From Acidobacteriota bacterium (GTDB taxonomy: Bacteria > Acidobacteriota > Thermoanaerobaculia > Multivoradales > SZUA-115), in the NCBI GenBank assembly GCA_024277255.1, contig JAJRVQ010000176.1:1-64000 (forward strand): a stretch of DNA of 64,000 nucleotides, in the 5' to 3' direction. Both the position numbers and the translations under genes were made by a program. The notes under the pieces are model-generated. The model did no database searches. It was not told the DNA's origin and worked only from the letters and a program-made list of their open reading frames with translations. This document shows positions 8,017 to 16,927 of the stretch, one piece after another (positions within the stretch are counted from its first letter, which is position 1; every line of letters starts with the position of its first letter).

Positions 8017-8364
8017 ATGCTGTACGAGAGGCTCTCGGACACCATGCAAGCGATGGTGGATGTGTATGCAGAGAAGGTGCGTGATCTGCCTTGGCCGCGG
8101 ACGAGTGACTTGATCGGTGAGGCGACGGGCCATTTCCGCGAGGAATACGAAGGGCGTCAGGCTCGCGTGGCGGCGCTCGGTTTCATGACGGCGGTGCTGG
8201 AACGGTTGGAGGTGGCGGAGGTGGATGACCCGCATCAAGCCTGTCTGTATACGCTTTCGCTGAATCCGGAGCACCACCGGCTTGCGGATGCCTATCTGGA
8301 GAAAAATCCTCAGGTGCGTGAGGTTCTGGAGGCGGAATTGGAAGGCGAGCTCGGTGTCAATTAA
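8017..8364 (+). CDS. Hypothetical protein, 115 aa
   Basis: I do not recognise this protein. It is soluble, acidic at the C-terminus and predicted mostly helical, with no signal peptide, membrane segment or cysteine cluster. Residues 60-100 (LERLEVAEVDDPHQACLY, then DAYLEKNPQVREVL) look like an amphipathic helical hairpin. No clear Shine-Dalgarno precedes ATG 8017. It sits between the repeat island and the AtuA operon, 54 bases upstream of atuA in the same direction. Its codon use looks similar to its neighbours. It may simply be an independent small gene. Confidence 0.55.
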   Translation: MLYERLSDTMQAMVDVYAEKVRDLPWPRTSDLIGEATGHFREEYEGRQARVAALGFMTAVLERLEVAEVDDPHQACLYTLSLNPEHHRLADAYLEKNPQVREVLEAELEGELGVN

Positions 8365-8418
8365 CGCTTTGTAGAAGGCGGCTGGGAAGCGTTGCCGCGT
8401 GGTAATGTCAGTTCTTCT

Positions 8419-9786
8419 ATGAGCACCATTCGCATCGGCAACGGACAAGGTTTTTGGGGCGACAATGTCGATGCTCCGGTCGAGCTGCTGCGCGGCGGGA
8501 AGATCGACTACATCGGCATGGATTACCTCGCAGAGGTGACCTTGTCGATCATGATGCGCCAGAAGCTGAGGGACGATCGGTTGGGGTACGCCACCGATTT
8601 CGTCGACTTCTTGCGCCGGGTCTTGCCGGAGGTGAAGGAGCGCAACGTGCGCATCATCACCAACGCGGGCGGCCTCAATCCGCGCGCCTGCCGCGAGAAG
8701 ATCTTCGAGGTGGCTAGGGAATTGGGTGTGCAGGGGGTGCGCGTCGGGGTAGTCGAGGGCGATGATGTCTTGCCTCGTCTACGCGAGTTGGTGGCCGCCG
8801 GTCATCCGCTGGCCAACATGGACAGCGGAGAGCCGCTGGCTCCGATGGTGGAGAAGGTGACCAGCGCCAATGCATACCTGGGCGCGCGGCCGGTCTGCGA
8901 GGCGTTGGGCCAAGGTGCACTGATCGTCTTGGCGGGCCGCATCACCGATACCGCTCTGGCTCTGGCGCCGATGATGCACGAGTTTGGCTGGGCACCGGAC
9001 GACTGGAACCGTCTGGCCGCCGGTACCATCGCCGGCCATATCATCGAGTGTGGTGCCCAATGCACCGGCGGTAACTTCAGCCGCTGGTGGGAGGTGCCGG
9101 ATTTGTGGAATGTCGGCTACCCCTTGGTGGAAGCCGAGGCGGACGGCGCCTTCGTGGTCACCAAACATCCGGGGACCGGCGGCATGGTCACCGTCGATAC
9201 GGTTTCCGAGCAGCTGCTCTACGAAATGGGCAATCCGCGGGAGTACATCACCCCGGATGTGATCGCCGACTTCACCTCGATCCAGCTGGAGCAGGTCGGC
9301 CCAAATCGGGTGCGTGTCTCCGGCATCCGGGGGCGGGCGAATACGGCGACGCTGAAAATCTCGGCCTCCTACCTCGCCGGTTACAAGGCCAGTGGTGAGG
9401 TCACCGTTTCGGGACCGCGCGCCGTGGAGAAGGCGAGACTGGCGGCGCAGGTTGTGTGGAAGCGGCTGGCGCGCTCCGGGGTCGAGTTCACGCCCGAGCA
9501 GCGCACCGAGGAGATCGTCGGTCTCGGTGCCTGTTTGCCGGGAATTTTCCCGGCGCCGGATGAGCCGCCGGAAGTGGTTCTGCGCCTCGGGGTGCACGAC
9601 GAAGATCGCGCCCGCGTCAAGCGGTTCGGCAAGGAGCTTGCCCCCCTGGTCACCGCCGGCCCTCCGGGGGTGACCGGCTTCGCCGGCGGCCGTCCGAAGC
9701 CGCGCCGGGTGGTCGCTTACTGGCCGGCGCTGCTCGCCCGCGAGCAGGTCGAAGATCACCTGCGCGTTTCGGTGGAGGAGGCCTGA
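8419..9786 (+). CDS. AtuA family protein (acyclic terpene utilization, DUF1446)
   Basis: A 455-residue protein with hallmarks of the AtuA N-terminal domain: RIGNGQGFWGD at the start, a DYLAEVTLS motif near residue 42, ITNAGGLNPRAC near 86, ECGAQCTGGNF near 214 and HPGTGGMV near 252. AtuA is required for growth on citronellol/geraniol-type terpenes in Pseudomonas, but its reaction is not established. A TTG start 27 bases upstream is possible; ATG 8419 gives the conserved N-terminus. It is followed by a small membrane protein and a separate AtuA C-terminal-type protein in overlapping frames, so the two AtuA halves are split genes here. An acyl-CoA or terpenoid degradation role fits the neighbouring enoyl-CoA hydratase. 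Confidence 0.85.
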   Translation: MSTIRIGNGQGFWGDNVDAPVELLRGGKIDYIGMDYLAEVTLSIMMRQKLRDDRLGYATDFVDFLRRVLPEVKERNVRIITNAGGLNPRACREKIFEVARELGVQGVRVGVVEGDDVLPRLRELVAAGHPLANMDSGEPLAPMVEKVTSANAYLGARPVCEALGQGALIVLAGRITDTALALAPMMHEFGWAPDDWNRLAAGTIAGHIIECGAQCTGGNFSRWWEVPDLWNVGYPLVEAEADGAFVVTKHPGTGGMVTVDTVSEQLLYEMGNPREYITPDVIADFTSIQLEQVGPNRVRVSGIRGRANTATLKISASYLAGYKASGEVTVSGPRAVEKARLAAQVVWKRLARSGVEFTPEQRTEEIVGLGACLPGIFPAPDEPPEVVLRLGVHDEDRARVKRFGKELAPLVTAGPPGVTGFAGGRPKPRRVVAYWPALLAREQVEDHLRVSVEEA

Positions 9787-10121
9787 TGGTCGTGGTGCAC
9801 GAACCGGCGTACGAGCCGGTGGGCGAGGTGGTCGCCAATCGTTGGTACCGGTCATTTCTCGCCGTGGCGGCCCCGCTCTTGGTCGTCGGATTCCTCGCCA
9901 GTGCGGCGGCCGATCGGCTGATCTTCGCCGCTTGGGCGTTGCTCGCGGCCTCGGCCTACGGCTTGGCGCTGCGCTGGGAATTGCCGCGCCGGCGGATCGT
10001 CGTGGCCTGGTTGGTGGTGATCGTCAGCCTGGCCGGCTTTGCCTGGCTGGCGGTGCGCCACGCACCGGAACTCAAACTCGGTGTGGCCGCTTTCTTGCCG
10101 GCGGTGGAGGGTGCATCGTGA
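9786..10121 (+). CDS. Small membrane protein within the AtuA operon
   Basis: 111 residues with three likely membrane helices (about 22-42, 44-62 and 70-90) and short charged loops (RWELPRRR). ATG 9786 shares its A with the stop codon of atuA, and its own stop overlaps the GTG of the next gene, so the three genes are translationally coupled. I do not recognise the family. Tight coupling between the two halves of an AtuA system suggests a membrane anchor, transporter accessory or simple co-expression; none of these is shown by the sequence. Confidence 0.65.
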   Translation: MVVVHEPAYEPVGEVVANRWYRSFLAVAAPLLVVGFLASAAADRLIFAAWALLAASAYGLALRWELPRRRIVVAWLVVIVSLAGFAWLAVRHAPELKLGVAAFLPAVEGAS

Positions 10122-10471
10122 GCCAGGGGCCATCCGCCGCGACTCAGCGAGTCGCCTTGAGTCAAATCGCTCATGCCCGTTCCGGGGACAAGGGCAACGC
10201 CAGCAACGTAGGTCTGATCGCCAACTCGCCGGCCCTCTACGCGGTGATCGAACAACAGGTGACCAGCGATCGTGTGCTGGCCCATTTTCGCGGCCTTCAA
10301 GTGACCTCCGTCGACCGCTATGAAGTGGCCAACCTCAACGCACTCAACTTCATCCTCCACGACTCGCTGGGCGGTGGTGGTACCGAGAGTTTGATTACCG
10401 ACGCGCAGGGCAAGACCCACGGGCAGGGGTTGCTCGAGTTGATGGTCGACGTGCCGGCCGACCTGTTGTGA
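10118..10471 (+). CDS. AtuA-related C-terminal domain protein
   Basis: A 117-residue protein matching the small domain that follows DUF1446 in longer AtuA proteins: LSQIAHARSGDKGNASNVGL near residue 14, then a YEVANLNALNFILHDSLGGG block. I place the start at GTG 10118, which overlaps the preceding stop in a GTGA arrangement. The domain is found either fused to or encoded beside AtuA, so it very likely forms a complex with the protein at 8419-9786. The biochemical role is unknown. The split with an intervening membrane protein is noteworthy. Confidence 0.8.
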   Translation: MSQGPSAATQRVALSQIAHARSGDKGNASNVGLIANSPALYAVIEQQVTSDRVLAHFRGLQVTSVDRYEVANLNALNFILHDSLGGGGTESLITDAQGKTHGQGLLELMVDVPADLL

Positions 10472-10508
10472 GTCCGCTCCTTTCCTAGACCTCGATGAGC
10501 AGACTCCA

Positions 10509-11309
10509 ATGAGCGAGGCGATCCCTGAGTACACGATGCTGGCGGTACGCCGCGAGGCGGACCTGCTGTGGGTCACTCTCGACAACACCCGCCGGGCCAA
10601 CGCCCTGTCCCCCGTTCTGCTCGGCGAGTTGACGGACCTGTACAGCCGTGATCTTCGTGCTCAGGGAGTGCGAGCGATCTTGCTTTCGGGCGAAGGAAAG
10701 AACTTCTCGGCCGGAGCGGACCTGGGGCACCTGCGCTCGTTGCTCGATGCGAGCCACGACGAGAACCTGGCCGACTCCGAGCGTCTGCGCGGCCTTTTCG
10801 AGTCGGTGCTGCGCCAGGAAGCGTTGACCGTGGCCCTGGTCCAAGGAGCCTGCGTGGCGGGTGGTTGTGGCCTGGCCACGGCACATGATTTCGTGGTGGC
10901 GAGCGAGGAGGCGAGGTTTCTCTACAGCGAGGTGCGCATCGGCTTCGTCGCGGCTCTGGTCGCCACCTACCTGCCGTTGCGGCTCAAGGGAGCCGACATT
11001 CGTGAACTGCTGCTCAACCCGGAATTCGTCGATGCGGCTCGCGCCCTGGAAATCGGTCTGGTCAATCGGGTGGTGCCGGCGGCACAGCTGCGCCAGGCTG
11101 GAGAGGAGTTGGTGACCGGCATCCTCGGTCGTGCCAGCTCGGAGTCGATCGCCCGCACCAAGCGGTTGCTGCTCGCCATTCTCGGCCAGCCGCTCGATGA
11201 ACGGTTCCACTTGGCGGTCGAAGCCAACGCCGCCTCGCGAGCCACCGCCGACTGCAAACACGGCATCGCCACTTTCCTGGCGACCAAGCAGCCGCCCAAA
11301 TGGCGGTAG
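10509..11309 (+). CDS. Enoyl-CoA hydratase/isomerase family protein
   Basis: A 266-residue crotonase-fold enzyme. The first oxyanion-hole segment is NFSAGADLGHLR (near 71-82) and the second is GACVAGGCGLATAHD (near 117-131). The following SEVRIGFVAALVATYL lies where many hydratases carry their catalytic Glu pair; one Glu (in SEV) is present and the usual PGAGG loop is replaced, as in methylglutaconyl-CoA hydratase-like members. It is 37 bases after the AtuA operon on the same strand. It probably hydrates an unsaturated branched acyl-CoA in leucine or terpenoid breakdown. The exact substrate is an inference from context. Confidence 0.85.
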   Translation: MSEAIPEYTMLAVRREADLLWVTLDNTRRANALSPVLLGELTDLYSRDLRAQGVRAILLSGEGKNFSAGADLGHLRSLLDASHDENLADSERLRGLFESVLRQEALTVALVQGACVAGGCGLATAHDFVVASEEARFLYSEVRIGFVAALVATYLPLRLKGADIRELLLNPEFVDAARALEIGLVNRVVPAAQLRQAGEELVTGILGRASSESIARTKRLLLAILGQPLDERFHLAVEANAASRATADCKHGIATFLATKQPPKWR

Positions 11310-11334
11310 CTCCTTGACGTGGTAGCCCCGTAAC

Positions 11335-13761
11335 GTGGGAGCTCTATTTCTCGCCGCCCTCTACCTGGCGACCAGCTTGGCGCTTCTCGGCTGCGTTCGG
11401 TTGCTGCGAGTCCGGGTCTCCCTGCTCAGCCTGCTCCTGCTGACCCTGCTGCCCCTGGCTTTCACCGCCGGTGGTTTTTGGCGCCAGAAAGTGATCGCGC
11501 CGACCGTCGCTCTTGCCGGCGTCTCCCCCTGGGCGAGCCCGCCGATGGTCGAGCTGATCCTCGACCACTCCACCGAGCGCAACCCGTTGCAGCTCGATCC
11601 GATGGTACAGATGGAACCGTGGCGCCGGGCGGCCCGCGACGACCTGTTGTTCAACCCGGCGCAGGGCTCGGGTGCGGCCTTGCTGGCCAATGGGCAGTCG
11701 GCGGTCCTTTTCCCGCTGGAGGTGGTGGCGCGGCTGCTGGTGCCGGTGCGCGCGGCGACCTATCTACAGGCGGCCCGGCTGTTGCTGGCGGTATGGGGGT
11801 TGTTCCTGCTGGTCCGCCGGCTGGGTCTGGCCCAAATGCCGAGCGTGCTGGCTTCCGCCGTCTATCTGGGGTCCGGCTTCTTGCAGGTTTGGCGGGCGCA
11901 CCCTCACAGCTACGTGGCGGCGCTGGCGCCGTGGATAGTCTACGCGGCGATCGAGTTGGCGCGCCGGCCGGGAGCCCGCGCGGCGGTGGTGCTCGCGGTG
12001 CTGGGGGCGGCGGCCGTCTCCGCCGGCCATCCGGAGACGCTGCTCCACGTCGTGTTGCTGGCGGCGCTGGTGGTGGTGCCGTCGCTCATCTCGCGCCGCC
12101 GCCGTCTGGGGGCGGTGTTCGGCTGGGCGGCGGCGGCCGCGGCCCTCTCTCTGGCTCTGGCCGCGCCGGTACTGCTGCCCTTCGTCGAGAACCTCACGGC
12201 TTCGGCGGAATGGGAGCTGCGCCAACACTGGCAGTCGCCGGTGATCGAGTTGCCCTTGACCAAGACGGTCACCCGGTTGGCCGTGACGGCGAGCCTGCAC
12301 CTGCTGGGAGATCCCTTCGACGGGAGCTGGCATGGTCCGGAGAATCTGGCGGAAGTGGGAGGTGGCTCGGTGGGTGCCGCCGCTCTGGTGCTTCTACCGT
12401 TGGCACTGGCTCGCGCCCGCCGCCGCAAGAGCGCGCTGGGCTGGCTGGCCGTCGGCCTGCTCGGTTTGCTGGTCGGTGCCCATCTGCTCTGGCTCTCCAA
12501 GCCGTTCGGCTGGATTCCGTTGTTGCGCACCTCGTTGCTCAAACGGCTCTCCCTGTGGTGGGCGCTGGCCGCTGCGGTGCTGACCGGGATGGCGGTGCAG
12601 CGGCTCATGCGGCGGCGCCGTTCGACTGCGATCGCCTGGGCGGCGCTGGCCAGCGCGGCGGGATTTGCCCTTCTCCTCGCCGGGCTGGTGAGCTGGCTGC
12701 CGAGCGATGGCGCCGGGCCCCTGCCCTGGGGTTCGATGGCGCTCGGTGGTGAGGTGACCGTCGGCCTCGGCGCGGCCCTGGCGGCTCTGTGCTTGTTCCT
12801 GGGTGGGCGCCGCTCGCCGGGAGCCAGCCGGCGCCCCTCCGCCGGGACGATCGCCGGTCTGGCCCTGTTGCTCCTACTTCTCGTCCTGCCACGGGCCATC
12901 TACTTCTCGCGCTGGGTGCCGCTCTCGACCTCGCTGAGTTTTTATCCGGAAACCGAAGCGGTGCGTTTTGTCAAAGAGCGCTCGAAGGGTTGGCGGGTGG
13001 CGGGGGTCGACGCCGCGCTCGTCCCGCACTCCGCTGCCTTCTTCGGCCTGGAAGAGGTGCGCGCCTATGATCCGATGACCTTCGCGCCCTACGAGCGCTT
13101 CGCCAGTCTTCTGGGTGACAAGCCGCATGCCGGATGGCAACGGGTGCTCAACCCGGCGAGCCCGGCGTTGAGTTATCTGGGGGTCAAGTTCGTCTTCGAT
13201 CACCCCTCGCGGGTTGGCCGGCCCGGGTTGGTGCAGGCCTATGCCGGCCCGGATGCCGTGGTGTACGAGAATCCGGTCGCCTTGCCACGTCTGCTGGCAC
13301 CCCGCCGATTCCGCGTCTACGACCAGGCGGGCGCGGCGCTGGAGGCCGCCTTGGCCATCGAAGACTTCTCGCTGCTGGCCATGGCGCAGGGCGAGGGTTT
13401 GCCCCCACAAGGCGAGTATGAGAACCCGGAGGTGGAGGTCGCCGATCTACGAGTGGAACGCTCAGGGCGAGTGTCGGCCTGGGTGGTGGCGCCGGCGCCG
13501 GCGCTGCTGGTCACCAGCCAGCCGGCCATTCCGGGCTGGCGACTCGAGGTCGACGGCCAGAGTCGGCGACCGGTTCGGGTCAATGGCGCCTTTCTGGGCA
13601 CCTACGTTGACGTGGGGCGCCATCGCATCGACTTCCGCTATGCGCCGCGCAGTTGGCGTTGGGGCTGGCTACTGGCCTTGCTCGGCGGCGTGGTCGTGGT
13701 GTTCGGATTGCGCTCGCCGCACCGATGCGGCCCAGGGAGGCGCGGCCTAGTAACTCTGTAG
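11335..13761 (+). CDS. YfhO-like polytopic membrane protein
   Basis: 808 residues with about 12 membrane helices in the first two thirds and a soluble C-terminal part rich in beta strands. The order fits the bacterial YfhO family: a HSTERNPLQLDPM loop near residue 78, VLFPLEVVARLL, an AHPHSYVA loop, then late motifs such as YENPVALPRLLAPRRF and VTSQPAIPGWRLEVDG. YfhO proteins are GT-C-like; in Gram-positives they take part in lipoteichoic acid glycosylation. Here the substrate is unknown, perhaps an undecaprenyl-linked sugar. The start GTG 11335 has no clear ribosome site, so it is provisional. The 3' end overlaps the convergent hydrolase gene by 15 bases. Confidence 0.75.
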   Translation: MGALFLAALYLATSLALLGCVRLLRVRVSLLSLLLLTLLPLAFTAGGFWRQKVIAPTVALAGVSPWASPPMVELILDHSTERNPLQLDPMVQMEPWRRAARDDLLFNPAQGSGAALLANGQSAVLFPLEVVARLLVPVRAATYLQAARLLLAVWGLFLLVRRLGLAQMPSVLASAVYLGSGFLQVWRAHPHSYVAALAPWIVYAAIELARRPGARAAVVLAVLGAAAVSAGHPETLLHVVLLAALVVVPSLISRRRRLGAVFGWAAAAAALSLALAAPVLLPFVENLTASAEWELRQHWQSPVIELPLTKTVTRLAVTASLHLLGDPFDGSWHGPENLAEVGGGSVGAAALVLLPLALARARRRKSALGWLAVGLLGLLVGAHLLWLSKPFGWIPLLRTSLLKRLSLWWALAAAVLTGMAVQRLMRRRRSTAIAWAALASAAGFALLLAGLVSWLPSDGAGPLPWGSMALGGEVTVGLGAALAALCLFLGGRRSPGASRRPSAGTIAGLALLLLLLVLPRAIYFSRWVPLSTSLSFYPETEAVRFVKERSKGWRVAGVDAALVPHSAAFFGLEEVRAYDPMTFAPYERFASLLGDKPHAGWQRVLNPASPALSYLGVKFVFDHPSRVGRPGLVQAYAGPDAVVYENPVALPRLLAPRRFRVYDQAGAALEAALAIEDFSLLAMAQGEGLPPQGEYENPEVEVADLRVERSGRVSAWVVAPAPALLVTSQPAIPGWRLEVDGQSRRPVRVNGAFLGTYVDVGRHRIDFRYAPRSWRWGWLLALLGGVVVVFGLRSPHRCGPGRRGLVTL

Positions 13762-14406
13762 CCGCTCGGCCATTTCGATCGCCCGCGCGGTGACGATCAT
13801 CTCGACGCCGCGAGAACGCCAGGCGGACAGCAGTTCCGGGACACACAGCGGGTCGATCGCCTGGGCAGCATCCTCGACCAGCGCCAGGCGGCCGCTGTAG
13901 CCCCGGTGGAGCAGACCTTCGATGGCGGCTCGGTTGCAGAATTCGGTGGCCACTCCATAGAGAAGGATCCGCTCCGGCGCCAAGAGTTCGAGCACGTCCT
14001 CGGCGTTCGGGTTGGTGAAGACATTGAGCTGGTTCTTCTTGAGCAGAACGACTGGCGCTTTCCGGCCGGCCAGGCGACGTTCGATCTCGGCCCGGTCAAG
14101 CGCCACATTCTCGAACTCCACCGCCTCCTCTCTGGCGGTGGCGGCGATGCGCTCGGCACCGGCCGTGCCGCGCATGCAGTGCGGCGGGAAGGTGTTGACC
14201 CAGTCGGGCTGATCACTGATCTCGGCGTCGCTGACGAGGTGGTCGTCGGCCGAGGAGATCACCGGTACACGGTAGCGGCGGGAAGCCTCGGTCAGCCGGT
14301 GCAGGTTGTCGATCAACAGTTCGGCGGAGGGCACGTAGAGCTTGCCCTCCGGGAGTATGAAGTCGGCCTGGGTGTCAACATCCCAGAAGAGGAGGGGAGT
14401 GTTCAC
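13747..14406 (-). CDS. Isochorismatase-family cysteine hydrolase (nicotinamidase-like)
   Basis: 219 residues with a catalytic triad consistent with the family: Asp 11 in DTQADF, Lys 123/124 in LLKKNQ and Cys 157 in GVATEFCNRAAIEG. The likely metal ligands of nicotinamidases are also visible (DDH at 54-56 and His 76), which favours an amidase of the PncA type over isochorismatase. The substrate could be nicotinamide or another amide. The start overlaps the stop of the rhodanese-like gene by 4 bases (ATGA), so the two form an operon. Confidence 0.85.
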   Translation of the reverse strand: MNTPLLFWDVDTQADFILPEGKLYVPSAELLIDNLHRLTEASRRYRVPVISSADDHLVSDAEISDQPDWVNTFPPHCMRGTAGAERIAATAREEAVEFENVALDRAEIERRLAGRKAPVVLLKKNQLNVFTNPNAEDVLELLAPERILLYGVATEFCNRAAIEGLLHRGYSGRLALVEDAAQAIDPLCVPELLSAWRSRGVEMIVTARAIEMAERLQSY

Positions 14407-14768
14407 GCCGCCTGCTGAGCCCCGGTTTCGATCTCACCGGCCGCCTCTTGCCACTCCGCCATGCCGCCCGGCAGCTCGACGATCCGCCGAGCACCGTGCG
14501 CCATCAGGGCCAGGCTCGCCTGGCGGATGGCCGGATCGCCGAGCTTGGCGCCAATCACGAACAGCTCGCTGCCGCCATCCAGCCCTGCGGGCATCTTGAG
14601 TTCCAGCTGCTCGGCGCTGACGCAGAGCGCGCCCGGGATGTGACCGGCGGCGAAGTCTCCGCTTGACCGTACGTCGAGCACTCGGTAGGCGGGAAACGAC
14701 GTGCGTAGACGGCGGATCATCTCCGCCGCGTGGGTCTGAAAGATCACACCGTCGTAATGAGGGTCCAT
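14403..14768 (-). CDS. Rhodanese-like domain protein lacking the active-site Cys
   Basis: A single rhodanese domain of 121 residues: RVLDVRSSGDFAAGHIPGAL near 29-48 and a late GARRIVELPGGMAEW motif. The active-site loop, normally Cys-x4-R, reads VIGAKLGDPA (71-80) and has no cysteine; the only Cys is residue 49. Sulfur transfer is therefore unlikely, and it may be a phosphatase-like or regulatory domain. A strong AAGGAG lies upstream of ATG 14768 on the minus strand. It is the first gene of a two-gene operon with the isochorismatase-type hydrolase. Confidence 0.8.
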   Translation of the reverse strand: MDPHYDGVIFQTHAAEMIRRLRTSFPAYRVLDVRSSGDFAAGHIPGALCVSAEQLELKMPAGLDGGSELFVIGAKLGDPAIRQASLALMAHGARRIVELPGGMAEWQEAAGEIETGAQQAA

Positions 14769-14904
14769 GGAGCGACTCCTTGTTCTTCCGCCGGAAGATG
14801 GTCAGCCGGAGATCATCAGCTGCGATGTTGTCAGTTGTGATGTGAACGGATCATGAATAGACAAGGCGGCACTGGATCTCAAGTCGCTGGCTTGCCGCTC
14901 GCGG

Positions 14905-15747
14905 TCAAAGGTAGCGACGAAACCAAGTCTGCGTCGCATTGAGGGTCTCGATGAGTGCCGGGGTAGGGCCGGCGAACGGATGGCGGGCACCGAAAGTGTG
15001 ACTTCCAGCGGCGATGACCTTCAGCTCGTGGACGCCGTCGGCCGCCTCGGCCAAACGATGAGCCTCTTCGAGCGCTACGGCTTCGTCATTCTCGCCGTGG
15101 ATCTGCAGCCAGGGAGCACCGCGCCGTGCGGCGGCGGCGGGGATGTCGAGATGGGCGGCGATGGGTGGCTCCACTTCGGCGAGCAGTTCGGGGCCTAGCA
15201 TCAGGCGCTGGCCGGTCCGGCCGTTGACCACCTCCAGCTCGCCCTGTTGCCGCCAGAGTTTCCGCTGGTCCTCGGCCACATAGTCCACCCTGCCGATCGA
15301 GGACCAGGTGACCAGGGCGCGAACGCGCTCTTTCCACAACTCGTCGGCGGCGGTGAGTAGGGCGACACCGCCGCCTCGACTGTGGCCGAGCAGGCCGATG
15401 TTGTTCGCGTCCACCCGGCCAGGGGCGATCTCGTCGCCGAGCGCGTGCAGGATCGCCGACAGGTCCTCCAACTCGCGTGCATAGGTGTCGGCGCGAAAGG
15501 CTTGTGGGTCACTCACCAACTCGTCGCCCGGCTGCATGCCGCTGCCCGAGAAATTGAACCGCACTGCGACGAAGCCGCGGTTGGCCAGCAACTCGGCGGC
15601 ATAGGGGAAGAACCCCCATTCCATGAAGCCCTTGAAGCCGTGGGCGATGACCACCACTGGGCGTGGGCCGGGTGTAGACGGCAGCGAGACGATGCCGTGG
15701 AGCGGTCGGCCGGCGGCGGGTTCGAGAAGGAATGGATGTTCGTTCAT
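14905..15747 (-). CDS. Alpha/beta hydrolase (dienelactone hydrolase/peptidase-like)
   Basis: A 280-residue alpha/beta hydrolase with a complete triad: Ser 123 in GHSRGGG, Asp 221 in HGENDEAV and His 250 in GSHTFG. The N-terminal HGFKGFMEWGFFPYAAELLA supplies the oxyanion region, and VRFNFSGSG follows. It has no signal peptide, so it is cytoplasmic. The exact ester or thioester substrate cannot be told. The start has no Shine-Dalgarno but is preceded by TAAACT exactly 6 bases upstream, consistent with a leaderless mRNA. It is divergent from ygfZ. Confidence 0.85.
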   Translation of the reverse strand: MNEHPFLLEPAAGRPLHGIVSLPSTPGPRPVVVIAHGFKGFMEWGFFPYAAELLANRGFVAVRFNFSGSGMQPGDELVSDPQAFRADTYARELEDLSAILHALGDEIAPGRVDANNIGLLGHSRGGGVALLTAADELWKERVRALVTWSSIGRVDYVAEDQRKLWRQQGELEVVNGRTGQRLMLGPELLAEVEPPIAAHLDIPAAAARRGAPWLQIHGENDEAVALEEAHRLAEAADGVHELKVIAAGSHTFGARHPFAGPTPALIETLNATQTWFRRYL

Positions 15748-15753
15748 GGCGGG

Positions 15754-15759
15754 AGTTTA
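15754..15759 (-). promoter_or_regulatory. Putative -10 box, leaderless hydrolase transcript
   Basis: TAAACT on the minus strand, preceded by GG and 6 bases before ATG 15747. That spacing puts the transcription start at the start codon. Confidence 0.5.
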
Positions 15760-15811
15760 CCGGTTGTCGCGGCAGCTGCGAGTGGCGGGCCAAGAGGTGC
15801 GGTGAAGTCGG

Positions 15812-15817
15812 TACAAT
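15812..15817 (+). promoter_or_regulatory. Putative -10 box, leaderless ygfZ transcript
   Basis: TACAAT preceded by GG and separated by 6 bases from ATG 15824. No Shine-Dalgarno is present between box and start. Confidence 0.55.
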
Positions 15818-15823
15818 CGGCCC

Positions 15824-16912
15824 ATGTCAGCCAACTCAGATTCAGCCTTGGCACCTCTACCGTTAGCCGCTCTTCACCGTCGACTCGGCGCCGCGCTGGG
15901 ACCGGTAGGCGGCTTTTCCGCACCGCTCGACTATGGCTCATTCGAAGATGAATACCGAGCACTGGGTGAGCGGGTCGCCTGGGTGGATCGTGGCTGGATC
16001 TCTCGCCTGGAACTTTCCGGCGCTGACCGTGGCCGCTTGCTGGGTGGTCTGACTTCGTGCGATGTCAAAGGGCTGGAAACCGGCCACGGTGTCTACGGTT
16101 TCTTTACCGGGCCGCAGGGCAAGATTCTGGCGGACGTTGCGGTGCTGGCCTTGGAGGATCGCCTGTGGCTCGAACTGCCGCCGGGTTTGGCCGCCACCAT
16201 CCGCGACCATGTGAAGAGGTACATCATCGTCGATCAGGTCGAAGTGTTGCCGCTGGACGAGACCCTGCCGATCTCGCTGATCGGCCCGTCGGCACGAGAG
16301 ATCTTGGCACCTTTCGGCGAACTGCCATCCGATGACGAGAGCGGCCCCACCCTGCGCCTTACTCGACTATTCGGTACTGAGCTTCAGTGTGTCTGTCACC
16401 GGATCGCGGGCCTTCCGGCTCTGACCCTGTGGATCGGTGGCTCGGCCGCCGGTGGCTTCATGGATGAACTGCTAGCGCAGACGAGCCTTGCCGCCGCCGG
16501 TTGGCGAGCCTTGGAAGCACGGCGCATCGCGGCTGGCGTTGCAGCCTTCGGGAGCGATTTCACCGGCGATCATTTCCCACAAGAAAGCGGTCGCGAGGCC
16601 GAAGGTGTGAGCTACACCAAAGGCTGTTACCTCGGCCAGGAAGTCGTGGCCAGAATCCACTACCGGGGCGGCGTCAACCGGGCCATGTGCCGCCTGCGGT
16701 TTGACTCCACGGCCCCCGACCCGGGGACGGCTCTGACGCTGGACGGCAAAGAACTCGGTCAAGTCGGCAGTGCCGTCGCCCTACCCGGCAGCGGCGAACT
16801 GCTAGGGCTAGCGGTGATTCACCGCCAAGGCGCTGCCGTCGGAACGAGACTGGAGATGGCCAACGGCGCTCACGCCGAAGTCACCGCGGTGCTCACCGAA
16901 CTCAAGGACTGA
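15824..16912 (+). CDS. ygfZ: YgfZ-type folate-binding Fe-S cluster maintenance protein
   Basis: 362 residues related to the T-protein of the glycine cleavage system. The diagnostic YgfZ motif KGCYLGQE is at 266-273, with its conserved Cys. The N half contains LTSCDVKGLETGHGVYGFFT. YgfZ/IBA57 proteins use tetrahydrofolate and support assembly or repair of particular Fe-S enzymes such as MiaB-type radical SAM proteins. A member of that group, mtaB, is in this window at 58.2 kb, and a convergent A-type Fe-S carrier gene ends 16 bases away. The start is supported by the TACAAT box 6 bases upstream. Confidence 0.9.
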   Translation: MSANSDSALAPLPLAALHRRLGAALGPVGGFSAPLDYGSFEDEYRALGERVAWVDRGWISRLELSGADRGRLLGGLTSCDVKGLETGHGVYGFFTGPQGKILADVAVLALEDRLWLELPPGLAATIRDHVKRYIIVDQVEVLPLDETLPISLIGPSAREILAPFGELPSDDESGPTLRLTRLFGTELQCVCHRIAGLPALTLWIGGSAAGGFMDELLAQTSLAAAGWRALEARRIAAGVAAFGSDFTGDHFPQESGREAEGVSYTKGCYLGQEVVARIHYRGGVNRAMCRLRFDSTAPDPGTALTLDGKELGQVGSAVALPGSGELLGLAVIHRQGAAVGTRLEMANGAHAEVTAVLTELKD

Positions 16913-16927
16913 ATCGTCGGGCTGTCT

